A DNA stretch of 13,142 bases from contig URRM01000044.1 in NCBI GenBank assembly GCA_900550295.1, positions 1 to 13,142 on the forward strand, written 5' to 3'. The position numbers and the translations under genes were made by a program. Below, in pieces: positions 1 through 6,517 of this stretch. Numbering within the stretch: position 1 is the stretch's first letter; each line of letters opens with the position of its first letter. The notes beneath the pieces were generated by a model. That model saw nothing but the letters and a program-made list of their open reading frames with translations. It searched no databases and was not told the origin of the DNA. Origin of the DNA: an uncultured bacterium. GTDB lineage: Bacteria > Cyanobacteriota > Vampirovibrionia > Gastranaerophilales > Gastranaerophilaceae.

Positions 1-18
1 ACCTTTGTAGGTAGTTTA

Positions 19-45
19 CGTACGTATTTTTACGTACGCTTTTTT
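19..45 (+). terminator. Probable intrinsic terminator of an upstream gene
   Basis: An exact 8-bp stem, CGTACGTA at 19-26 pairing with TACGTACG at 31-38, closes a TTTT loop and is followed by a run of six T (40-45). This is the shape of a rho-independent terminator for a plus-strand gene that ends before the window. The stem arms are themselves alternating palindromes, so a binding site cannot be excluded. Confidence 0.55.
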
Positions 46-61
46 ACGGACAAATGTGTTT

Positions 62-67
62 TATAAT
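62..67 (+). promoter_or_regulatory. Candidate -10 box for the first small gene
   Basis: A perfect TATAAT lies 92 bases before the ATG at 160. No convincing -35 hexamer is found 16-18 bases upstream, where the T-run of the preceding hairpin lies. Just downstream, TGTAACA occurs twice exactly one helical turn apart (72-78 and 82-88), and the leader could fold CCTAAA (93-98) against TTTAGG (102-107). The promoter call rests on one hexamer only. Confidence 0.35.
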
Positions 68-159
68 CGAATGTAACAAATTGTAACAGAACCCTAAAGG
101 TTTTAGGTAAGTGTGCCGATAATACATGCGTAAGGTGATATATTTAAGGAGTTCACGAT

Positions 160-495
160 ATGTTAACAATAACTTCTAAACTTCAATATGATCAAGCTCG
201 TAAAGAATCGAATTTGTTAAAGTTTGAACAAGTGCTTAATGCAAACGAACTTGATAAAATTACTTCGCAGTTGGCTTCTGTAGAACAACAAGCGAAGGAT
301 GCAGGCTACAAAGATTCTGAAATTAAAGATTATCCTGTATATCAAGAATTGGTTGCAAAACAAACCGAATACGATACTCGTAATGATAGCATTGCGACTC
401 AGTTAGAGTTGTTGGATCAAGATATGGATAGTTTCTTGAATTTACAAAAAGACGGTATTCAAGACCAAACAACCTTCTGGTGTTTTGGCGGATAA
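160..495 (+). CDS. Small helical hypothetical protein, 111 aa
   Basis: I do not recognise a named family. The ATG at 160 has a good Shine-Dalgarno AAGGAG at 146-151 with an 8-base spacer, and the gene ends in front of a strong terminator, so it is very likely expressed as a single-gene unit. The protein is rich in Glu, Gln, Asp, Leu and Lys and reads as long amphipathic helices, with possible coiled coil over residues 15-50 and 60-98 separated by a short Tyr/Pro segment (DYPVYQE, 57-63). There is no signal peptide and no membrane segment. The C-terminus is odd: after the acidic helices it ends TTFWCFGG, a hydrophobic patch with the only cysteine. Small helical proteins of this type often serve as chaperones or structural parts of surface machines, but nothing here proves such a role. 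Confidence 0.75.
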   Translation: MLTITSKLQYDQARKESNLLKFEQVLNANELDKITSQLASVEQQAKDAGYKDSEIKDYPVYQELVAKQTEYDTRNDSIATQLELLDQDMDSFLNLQKDGIQDQTTFWCFGG

Positions 496-507
496 TATAT
501 TTTTTAG

Positions 508-546
508 AAAGGCGGATTTGCAAAAATGCAAATCCGCCTTTTTTTT
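508..546 (+). terminator. Strong intrinsic terminator
   Basis: The arms GGCGGATTTGCA (511-522) and TGCAAATCCGCC (527-538) pair exactly around an AAAA loop. Flanking A and T bases extend the stem by three pairs, and eight T follow (539-546). It ends the 111-aa gene. Read from the other strand, the hairpin lies just after the folD stop but is followed only by TTTCT, so it would be a weaker terminator for folD. Confidence 0.9.
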
Positions 547-550
547 ATTT

Positions 551-1384
551 TTATTGTTGTTTTGTAAGTTCTATTGTATTTTCCATAAGCATTGCGATTG
601 TCATAGGTCCAACGCCTTTTGGAACCGGTGTAATGTAGCTTGCAACTTCTTTTACGTTTTCAAAATCAACATCGCCTGTAGTTTTGTTATTTTCGTCTTT
701 AAAGATTCCAACATCAATTACAACGGCGTTTGGTTTAATCATGTCTTTAAAGATTATTTTTTTGCCAACGGCAGAGATTAAGATGTCGGCTTGCTTTGTT
801 ATGGTTGATAGGTTTTGAGTTTTTGAATGGCAGACTGTAACTGTTGCGTTTTCATTTAATAGCATAATCGCAAGCGGTTTACCCACAATGTTTGAGCGTC
901 CGACGATTACGGCATGTTTGCCTGAGATTTCGATTTTGTATTCCTTCAATAACCTTAAAACACCTTTCGGGGTGCATGGGTAAGCCATTGGAGTGATACC
1001 GTTTAATAAATCACCGGAATTTTGTGCAGTAAAGCCATCGACATCTTTGTTTGGTACGATTGCTTTTATTATGTGAGTTTTATTAATATGCTCCGGTAAA
1101 GGCAATTGAACCAAAACTGCATTAATATTATTATCTTTGTTAATTTCTTCAATTTTAGCAATAAGTTCAGCTTCGGTAATTGTTTGTGGATATTTTATAA
1201 TTGAAGATGTTATACCGATAGCTTCCGCTTTTTTGTTTTTAAGGTTTACATAGATATTGCTTGCAGGGTTATCACCAACTTGAATTACAGCAAGGTGAGG
1301 TTTTTTTTCCATTTTAGAAACCTCAAGTTTTAATTCTTCTGTAATATTTTCAGCTATTTGCTTTCCATCTATTATAATTGCCAT
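551..1384 (-). CDS. folD: FolD: methylenetetrahydrofolate dehydrogenase / methenyltetrahydrofolate cyclohydrolase
   Basis: This bifunctional cytosolic enzyme interconverts 5,10-methylene-, 5,10-methenyl- and 10-formyl-tetrahydrofolate, feeding purine and formyl-Met synthesis. The 277-aa length is normal for the family. The substrate domain has the VGDNPASNIYVNLK signature, with Tyr45 and the catalytic Lys49 of YxxxK, VQLPLP with Gln93, and KDVDG with Asp116. The NAD(P)-binding domain carries VGRSNIVGKP (161-170), and the C-terminal signature is PVPKGVGPMT (253-262), with Lys where PGG is more usual. The ATG shares one base with the TAA of the CooC-like gene upstream (TAATG), so translation is probably coupled and the two form an operon. 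That pairing recalls one-carbon/acetyl-CoA-pathway clusters where folD and cooC are near neighbours. All catalytic residues are present. Confidence 0.97.
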   Translation of the reverse strand: MAIIIDGKQIAENITEELKLEVSKMEKKPHLAVIQVGDNPASNIYVNLKNKKAEAIGITSSIIKYPQTITEAELIAKIEEINKDNNINAVLVQLPLPEHINKTHIIKAIVPNKDVDGFTAQNSGDLLNGITPMAYPCTPKGVLRLLKEYKIEISGKHAVIVGRSNIVGKPLAIMLLNENATVTVCHSKTQNLSTITKQADILISAVGKKIIFKDMIKPNAVVIDVGIFKDENNKTTGDVDFENVKEVASYITPVPKGVGPMTIAMLMENTIELTKQQ

Positions 1385-2136
1385 TAAACCCTCGTTTGCG
1401 GTAAGTTTAGTCTAAAATAGAACTGTTTGATTGCATCTTGAATTGCAGTGGATTCTCTTTCTACAGAGTGTTCTGCCAAATTTTTATCTTCCGGAATAAC
1501 TCCAAGAACTTCCAGTTCATACTTTCTAAGTAGTTCAAACATAGAACTTGTTTTTTTGTTATCTACACGATTAAGAACAACGCCTAATTGTCCGCCGGCT
1601 GCGTATTTTGCAGAATATTCTTCAATTCTGCTTGCCAATTGAATGGAGGCTTCTGTAGGATTGGTTACGATAATTGCGGTATCAATTTCAGTATCAACCA
1701 ATTGGTTTAAGTATTTTAAATCGAATTCACAATCAAAAATAACGATGTCGTATTGATTTATAAATTTTAAAATTGCATCGCACATTTGTTTTGTAATCGG
1801 GCAACGGCAGTCTTTTGAGGCTACAAGCCATGAAACAATTAAATCAACATTTTCATCTACGGTTTCAACAATATCTTCAAGCGCCCATTCAATGTACTCT
1901 TGTTTAGTCATACCTTCAGGGATGCCGGTTTTATATTCGTGTTTACCACTTCTGATACCATAAATAGTGTTTCTGATATCTTTGCCAAAACTGTGTCCAA
2001 GTTCTGCTGCCAAGTCATTATCAAATAAAAGGATAGATTTATCAGGAAAGTATTCTTGAAGTACTCTTAAAAATGCTTTTGTAATAGTAGTTTTTCCGCT
2101 ACCGCTTTTTCCTGTTATAGCTAATGTTGTTGGCAA
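1384..2136 (-). CDS. CooC-like nickel-chaperone ATPase (MinD/ParA superfamily)
   Basis: A 250-aa P-loop ATPase of the deviant Walker A class: GKSGSGKTT at 9-17, with the signature Lys10 and the P-loop Lys15. LLFDND (37-41) matches the position of the Walker A-prime Asp. A CxC motif (Cys110, Cys112) lies about 23 residues before the Walker B-like VIFDCEFDLKYL (132-143). This spacing follows CooC, where a CxC pair at the dimer interface binds Ni(II)/Zn(II) and ATP turnover drives nickel insertion into carbon monoxide dehydrogenase. The end of the domain has GVIPEDKNLAEHS, like the GIIPYN region of CooC. No dehydrogenase is in the window, so the client is unknown. The start is TTG: an in-frame TAA lies two codons upstream (2142-2140), the P-loop begins at residue 8-9, and AAAGGA (2148-2143) sits 6 bases before. 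It could instead be a relative with another metal or redox client. Confidence 0.8.
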   Translation of the reverse strand: MPTTLAITGKSGSGKTTITKAFLRVLQEYFPDKSILLFDNDLAAELGHSFGKDIRNTIYGIRSGKHEYKTGIPEGMTKQEYIEWALEDIVETVDENVDLIVSWLVASKDCRCPITKQMCDAILKFINQYDIVIFDCEFDLKYLNQLVDTEIDTAIIVTNPTEASIQLASRIEEYSAKYAAGGQLGVVLNRVDNKKTSSMFELLRKYELEVLGVIPEDKNLAEHSVERESTAIQDAIKQFYFRLNLPQTRV

Positions 2137-2142
2137 ATTTTA

Positions 2143-2148
2143 TCCTTT
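2143..2148 (-). promoter_or_regulatory. Shine-Dalgarno that fixes the TTG start of the CooC-like gene
   Basis: On the minus strand AAAGGA is followed by six bases and then TTG (2136-2134). The in-frame TAA at 2142-2140 rules out any start further upstream, and the next ATG (residue 76) would delete the P-loop. Confidence 0.7.
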
Positions 2149-2170
2149 CAATTTAAAAAGTATACAATAA

Positions 2171-2202
2171 GGCGCAAGAATTTGTATACAAATTCTTGCG
2201 CC
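2171..2202 (-). terminator. Perfect 32-base palindrome, likely rplI terminator
   Basis: The first half GGCGCAAGAATTTGTA (2171-2186) is the exact reverse complement of 2187-2202. It begins 9 bases after the rplI stop and ends 34 bases before the CooC-like start. As RNA it gives a 14-bp stem with a 4-base loop, followed on the minus strand by TTATTGTATACTTTTT, a broken U-tract. Termination or attenuation between rplI and the downstream pair is the simplest reading. A protein-binding site is an alternative because the symmetry continues to the centre (GTATAC). Confidence 0.6.
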
Positions 2203-2210
2203 CTAAAAAA

Positions 2211-2711
2211 CTAAGCTTCTTCAGTAGTTTCAACTGTTTCTTCGATTTCTTCTTTCAAGATTTCAGAAGCTGTAACGTTAACAGTTAATTCAGTTTTAAC
2301 TTTTGAAGTTAATTTAATTAACATTGTATAAGCACCAACTTTGTTGATTGGAGCGTTTAATGAAACTGTTTTTCTATCAACTTCGATACCGGCTTTTGCT
2401 TGTAATTCTTCGCAAAGTTTTTTAGTTGTAATAGTACCGAATAATTTTCCGCTTTCACCAGCTTTAGCAGATAATTCCAAAGTACCTACTTTTTCAATTT
2501 CTGCAGCTTTAGCTAATGCTTCTTGGTGTAATTTTTCTTGTTTAGCTTGGATTCTAGCTAAATTATGTTCTCTATTTTGTAAAGCACCTTTTGTTGCGAT
2601 TTCAGCAAAGTTTTGAGGTAACAAGAAGTTTCTTGCATAACCATCTTTAACTGTAACTAATTCGCCTTGTTCGCCTAAGTTTTGAACGTCTTTTTTCAAT
2701 ATTACTTGCAT
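2211..2711 (-). CDS. rplI: Ribosomal protein bL9
   Basis: bL9 binds 23S rRNA near the base of the L1 stalk through its N-terminal domain and reaches out along the ribosome surface through a long central helix. The signature GEQGELVTVKDGYARNFLLP is at 13-32. The connecting helix covers about 41-74, and the C-terminal domain contains GESGKLFGTIT (85-95). At 166 aa it is 15-20 residues longer than the usual bL9; the excess is an acidic Glu/Thr-rich tail (about 149-166). The ATG at 2711 has a strong AAAGGAG (2724-2718) at 6 bases. It has its own promoter in the gap after the methyltransferase gene and a hairpin after its stop, so it is probably a separate transcription unit rather than part of an rpsF-rpsR-rplI operon. 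Confidence 0.97.
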   Translation of the reverse strand: MQVILKKDVQNLGEQGELVTVKDGYARNFLLPQNFAEIATKGALQNREHNLARIQAKQEKLHQEALAKAAEIEKVGTLELSAKAGESGKLFGTITTKKLCEELQAKAGIEVDRKTVSLNAPINKVGAYTMLIKLTSKVKTELTVNVTASEILKEEIEETVETTEEA

Positions 2712-2743
2712 TTTTTTCTCCTTTAAAATCTCTTTGTAGGTTC

Positions 2744-2772
2744 ATTTTAACCAAAACATAAAAAAATGTCGA
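2744..2772 (-). promoter_or_regulatory. Sigma70-type promoter for rplI
   Basis: Minus strand: -35 TCGACA (2772-2767), a 17-base spacer, then -10 TAAAAT (2749-2744). Each hexamer is one base from consensus. Predicted start is near 2737, giving a leader of about 25 bases with the rplI Shine-Dalgarno in it. Confidence 0.65.
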
Positions 2773-2781
2773 GTGTTTTTA

Positions 2782-4158
2782 TTATTTTTTTACATCTGTA
2801 ACATCTATAATTGCAACATTTTCTATATGATAAGTATGACAAAACATATCAAACGGTTGTATACTGTCTATTTTTGCCCCTTTTGATAACAAATATTTCA
2901 AATCTCTGGCTAACGTTGCCGGATTGCAACTTACATAAATTATTTTGTCTTTTGTTAATTCTAAAACGTTATCAAGAGTTTTTTCTGTTGAACCTTTTCG
3001 AGGCGGATCAAGAATTGTTATATTAAATCTTCTGCCTTTTGTGTTTAATTCTTTTTCGAAGAATTTTTCAGCATCCATGTTGTGAAGTTCAACGTTTGTA
3101 ATTTCATTTAGTTTTAGTGTTTCTTGTGCTAAATCTACTGCTTCTTTGCAACTTTCTACACTGACAACCTTTTTGCAAACATCGCTTACAGTGATACCAA
3201 AGGTTGTAACACCTGCGTAGGCATCAAAGACAGTTGCTTCAGGATAGTTATTTTTTACGTAATCTTTTACGTATGCAAAAATGTTTTCTGCACTTTTGGG
3301 ATTAACTTGAAAGAACGTGTTGGCACCAATTCTAAAGGTTTTATCTAAGATTCTTTCTTTTACAAAATCTTTTCCGACAACAAGTTCTGATTTGTCTGTC
3401 AAAATCACGTTTGACTTGTTAGGGTTAAAGTTTAGACAAACTCCTGAAACTTCTTTAAAGTTTGAATAAACTGCGTTTGCTAAATCTTCAATTTTTTTGA
3501 ATGCTTTTTTTGCATTAATAACTAGTACGACAAGGTTTTTGCCTGTTGCAACTGAGGAACGAATTACAACGTGACGTAAGTCACCTACGTGTTTCCCTTC
3601 TCTGTAGCCTGTAACACCTAATTCAAGAGCTTTTTCTCTGATAAAGTCAATAATTTTATCGCAAATTTCCGGTTGTATCGGACAGTGTTTTATGTTTACT
3701 ATTTCGTGTGATTTTGGCTTGTAATATCCGGCTAAAATTCTTTTAGAAACTTTTGTTTGACCTATCGGATATTGAACTTTGCAACGGTATTCTTTTGTTT
3801 GAGGACTCGCAACCGGTGTTTTTACCTCAAAATCAAATCCGCCGATTGAGTGCAAGGTATCTTCTACAATTTCTTTTTTTAGTTGTAGTTGATAGTCGTA
3901 ATCAATAAATTGCAATTGACAAGCTCCACAAACTTTTTGCATTGCACAAAATGGTTCAACCCTGTGTGAAGAAGGTTTGGAAATTTCAACAATTTCTGCG
4001 TTAGCATAATTTTTGCTGACTTTAGTAAGTTTAACTTTTAATTCATCTTCTGGGCAAGCATTTTCGATAAAAATAACCATTCCCTCGTGATGTGCAATTC
4101 CAAAGCCTAGGTTTGAAATTTTCTCAACTTTTACATTTATTTCTTCATTAATCTGCAT
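2782..4158 (-). CDS. 23S rRNA (uracil-C5)-methyltransferase, RlmD/RumA family
   Basis: This SAM-dependent enzyme makes 5-methyluridine in 23S rRNA. At 458 aa the domain order is that of RumA. An N-terminal TRAM RNA-binding domain (about 1-60) comes first. The [4Fe-4S] cysteines are Cys71, Cys77, Cys80 and Cys159 (CxxxxxCxxC plus a distant Cys). The methyltransferase domain has FFQVNP (282-287), the SAM loop DAYAGVTTFG (312-321), DPPRKG (384-389), the nucleophile Cys411 in YVSCNPATLARD, and FDMFCHTYHIENV near the end. All catalytic and cluster residues are present. Which uridine is modified (U1939, U747 or both, as for RlmCD) cannot be read from sequence. Its ATG lies inside the last codons of the aminotransferase gene (11-base overlap) with only a weak Shine-Dalgarno, which suggests translational coupling. 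Confidence 0.93.
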   Translation of the reverse strand: MQINEEINVKVEKISNLGFGIAHHEGMVIFIENACPEDELKVKLTKVSKNYANAEIVEISKPSSHRVEPFCAMQKVCGACQLQFIDYDYQLQLKKEIVEDTLHSIGGFDFEVKTPVASPQTKEYRCKVQYPIGQTKVSKRILAGYYKPKSHEIVNIKHCPIQPEICDKIIDFIREKALELGVTGYREGKHVGDLRHVVIRSSVATGKNLVVLVINAKKAFKKIEDLANAVYSNFKEVSGVCLNFNPNKSNVILTDKSELVVGKDFVKERILDKTFRIGANTFFQVNPKSAENIFAYVKDYVKNNYPEATVFDAYAGVTTFGITVSDVCKKVVSVESCKEAVDLAQETLKLNEITNVELHNMDAEKFFEKELNTKGRRFNITILDPPRKGSTEKTLDNVLELTKDKIIYVSCNPATLARDLKYLLSKGAKIDSIQPFDMFCHTYHIENVAIIDVTDVKK

Positions 4159-5392
4159 TATATGTGAAACCGTCTTCTTTCATACGTCTTACGACTTCTT
4201 GTAGTTCTTCAAGCGAGCAGACGATAGATACTCTAACAAATCCTGCGCCATATTTTCCAAAGGCATCACCAGGAACCATTACAACACCTGATTTTTCAAG
4301 TAACGCATTACAAAAGTCTGTTGCGTTTGCATACTTTTTAGGTACAGGTAACCATTGATAGAAGGTTGCAGTCGGAACATTCTTTATTTCCCAGTTTAAT
4401 TCTTCTGTGAAAGCTTTTACAAAGTAATCAGCCTTCTTTTTGATTTCTTGATTTGCCCAAACGATATATTCATCGCCTTCTTTTGAATTTAAAATTTTAG
4501 CTGCCGCTTTTTGTAGTGGTTTGAAGATACCTGAATCAATTGTTGATTTTAATTTAGCGAATTGTTGTACAATTTCTTTGTTTCCGCAAACCCAGCCGAT
4601 ACGCCATCCTGTCATAGCGTAAGGCTTTGAAAAACTGTGAAATTCTACAGTCATATCCTTGGCACCTTCAACTTCAAGTGCGCTGTGAGGTTTGTATTCT
4701 TCTTCAAAATACATATCTGCATAAGCAGCATCAGACATTAATAAAATGTCGTGTTTTTTACAGAATTCAACAACTTTTTGTAAATATTCAAATGTGCATG
4801 ATGCGCCAAGTGGGTTGTTTGGGTAGTTTATAAGCATTGCTTTAACTTTGTCAGGATTTAGTCCGTCTTTTTGCAAGTTAGCCCAAACTTCATCCAAATC
4901 AGGCATATAGTTATTTTTATGAGTTAATGGCATTGAATAACTTTTACCGCCTGAAACTTTAATCATTTCGCCGTAAGATGCGTATGATGGATCAGGTATT
5001 AAAATAATGTCTTTTTCATGTTCATTTGTTGTTGGTGAAATTATTCCTCGTAAGAAGTTTGCAATACCTTCTTTTGAACCAATCAAAGAACAAATTTCGT
5101 TAGTTTCTATATCAACTCCAAAGCGATTTTTCATGCGTGTTTGAATTGCATCAAGCAAGTATTTTTCACCTTTTGGATTTGAATATGTGTGCATTCCTTT
5201 TTCATCAAGAGCTTCTTTTGTTGACTCAAGCAAAAATTTTGGAGGCATTGTTGTCGGAGCGCCCATTGATAGTGAAATTGGTGCTCTGCCTTTTTTAGTC
5301 AATTCGTCTTTTAACTGTGCTGTTTTTTCTTTTATCTTAAACATTATATATGTGTCAATATTGCCAGCGAATTCATTGAATAATTTTTTCAT
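4148..5392 (-). CDS. PLP-dependent class I aminotransferase (aspartate/LL-DAP aminotransferase-like)
   Basis: A 414-aa fold-type I aminotransferase. The Schiff-base lysine is Lys256 in SFSKPYAMTGWRIGW (253-267). PLP contacts are seen in YPNNPLG (190-196) and SDAAYADMYF (220-229; Asp221, Tyr224), and the phosphate loop region is GSKEGI (105-110). The substrate carboxylate Arg is Arg387 in FVRVS. HTYSNPKGEKYLLDAI (68-83) matches the conserved substrate-lid region. The family includes aspartate, alanine and LL-diaminopimelate aminotransferases; DapL is the usual lysine/peptidoglycan route in cyanobacteria and would suit this lineage, but substrate is not decided by these motifs. The ATG at 5392 has AAAGGA (5406-5401) at 8 bases and an extended -10 promoter behind it. 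It leads a two-gene unit with the overlapping rRNA methyltransferase. Confidence 0.88.
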   Translation of the reverse strand: MKKLFNEFAGNIDTYIMFKIKEKTAQLKDELTKKGRAPISLSMGAPTTMPPKFLLESTKEALDEKGMHTYSNPKGEKYLLDAIQTRMKNRFGVDIETNEICSLIGSKEGIANFLRGIISPTTNEHEKDIILIPDPSYASYGEMIKVSGGKSYSMPLTHKNNYMPDLDEVWANLQKDGLNPDKVKAMLINYPNNPLGASCTFEYLQKVVEFCKKHDILLMSDAAYADMYFEEEYKPHSALEVEGAKDMTVEFHSFSKPYAMTGWRIGWVCGNKEIVQQFAKLKSTIDSGIFKPLQKAAAKILNSKEGDEYIVWANQEIKKKADYFVKAFTEELNWEIKNVPTATFYQWLPVPKKYANATDFCNALLEKSGVVMVPGDAFGKYGAGFVRVSIVCSLEELQEVVRRMKEDGFTYNAD

Positions 5393-5429
5393 TCCGGATA
5401 TCCTTTATTTGCATGGTTTTACTTCCGTA

Positions 5430-5438
5430 ATTATAGCA
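5430..5438 (-). promoter_or_regulatory. Extended -10 promoter for the aminotransferase-methyltransferase unit
   Basis: Minus strand TGCTATAAT is a perfect extended -10 (TGnTATAAT). The -35 region 17-18 bases upstream (TTATCT) is poor, as is usual for extended -10 promoters. Predicted start near 5423 gives a leader of about 30 bases containing AAAGGA. Confidence 0.65.
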
Positions 5439-5456
5439 TAATTTAGAAAAATAAGA

Positions 5457-5462
5457 TAAAAT
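5457..5462 (+). promoter_or_regulatory. Candidate -10 placing transcription start on the dgt ATG
   Basis: TAAAAT at 5457-5462 would put +1 at 5469, exactly the A of the ATG. No Shine-Dalgarno is present before this gene. An alternative -10, CATAAT (5437-5442), would give a 20-base leader. Neither has a good -35 box. Confidence 0.35.
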
Positions 5463-5468
5463 TTTACT

Positions 5469-6488
5469 ATGACAACAGTAAAAGAAAGAATAGAAAATTT
5501 AGAAATTGCAAATTTAAGCGAATTTGCCACAAAAAGTAAGTACACAAAAGGACGTAAAAAGCCGGTTGAACCTTGCAACATCAGGTCTGAATTTCAACGT
5601 GACAGAGATAGAATTATTCACTCAAAAGCTTTCAGACGTTTAAAACATAAAACTCAAGTGTTTTTGTCACCTTTTGATGACCACTTTAGAACTCGTTTGA
5701 CACATACCCTTGAAGTGTCACAAATTGCCCGTACAATCTCAAGAGCGTTGGCTCTAAATGAAGATTTAACAGAGGCTATTGCGCTTGGACATGATTTAGG
5801 TCATACTCCTTTTGGACATTGTGGTGAAGGTGTTTTAAATCATTTGGTAGAAGGTGGTTTTCGACATAATGAACAAAGTGTCAGAGTTGTTGAAGTTCTT
5901 GAAGATTTGAACTTATGTCAAGAAACTATTGATGGTATCTACACTCACTCTTGGGGATTTGCTCCTAAAACTCCGGAGGCTCAAGTGGTTCAGTTAGCAG
6001 ACAAAATTGCCTACATTAATCACGATATCGACGATTCAATTAGGGCTGAAATTATTTCAGAAGAAGACTTGCCACAAGAATGTAAAGAGTATTTTACTTC
6101 TAATAAAAATAAACGTTTAAGCAAAATGATTAACGACATTATTCTTTATTCGGAAGGTAAACCGAATATCTCAATGAGTGATGAATGCTGGCTTTACACA
6201 ACAAAGCTTAGAGAATGGATGTTCCAAAATATTTATACAAATTCTCCTGCAAAACTTGAAGAGAAAAAGACTGCACGAATTGTTTGTGAACTTTACAAAT
6301 ATTATGTGGATTTCTTGAAAACTCAAGTCCCTGAGGAAAAAATTGAACGTATTGTTGTGGACTATATCTCAAGTATGACTGACCAATACGCAATCGAAAA
6401 GTTTAAGGAGCTCTTTATTCCGAAAGAAATTCAAGCTACAAACAAAGATGATGCTATTTTTAGGCTAATAAAAAAAGGTTGCTATTAA
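5469..6488 (+). CDS. dgt: dGTP triphosphohydrolase-like HD-domain protein
   Basis: It belongs to the deoxynucleoside triphosphate triphosphohydrolase family, which cleaves dGTP or other dNTPs to the nucleoside and tripolyphosphate and so trims the dNTP pool. The 339-aa length matches the shorter, widespread type rather than the about 500-aa E. coli Dgt. The HD metal site is complete: His79 in TRLTHTLEVSQIAR, His108-Asp109 in GHDLGHTPFGH (with His112 and His117 of the same motif), and Asp178 in QLADKIAYINHDIDD. The N-terminal RDRDRIIHSKAFRRLKHKTQVF (44-65) is the family's conserved entry segment. It has no Shine-Dalgarno before ATG 5469 and may be leaderless. It is transcribed divergently from the aminotransferase and converges on the diguanylate cyclase gene; its last codons form one arm of a shared terminator. 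Nucleotide preference and allosteric effectors cannot be told from sequence. Confidence 0.93.
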   Translation: MTTVKERIENLEIANLSEFATKSKYTKGRKKPVEPCNIRSEFQRDRDRIIHSKAFRRLKHKTQVFLSPFDDHFRTRLTHTLEVSQIARTISRALALNEDLTEAIALGHDLGHTPFGHCGEGVLNHLVEGGFRHNEQSVRVVEVLEDLNLCQETIDGIYTHSWGFAPKTPEAQVVQLADKIAYINHDIDDSIRAEIISEEDLPQECKEYFTSNKNKRLSKMINDIILYSEGKPNISMSDECWLYTTKLREWMFQNIYTNSPAKLEEKKTARIVCELYKYYVDFLKTQVPEEKIERIVVDYISSMTDQYAIEKFKELFIPKEIQATNKDDAIFRLIKKGCY

Positions 6489-6502
6489 AAAGCAACCTTT
6501 TT
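6472..6502. terminator. Bidirectional terminator between dgt and the cyclase gene
   Basis: AAAAAGGTTGCT (6472-6483) pairs exactly with AGCAACCTTTTT (6491-6502) around a 7-base loop. The A-run on one side and T-run on the other give a U-tract in both directions. The left arm overlaps the last dgt codons and the stop lies in the loop; the convergent gene stops at 6518. Confidence 0.85.
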
Positions 6503-6517
6503 ATTATGTTTTATTTA

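Noticed and set aside
508..546. Fully bidirectional terminator shared with folD
   Set aside because: On the minus strand the hairpin is followed by TTTCT rather than a U-run, so only the plus-strand role is well supported.
485..781. 98-codon plus-strand frame after the first gene
   Set aside because: It crosses the terminator and lies antisense to folD; its Phe/Cys-rich product is what the reverse of folD codons gives.
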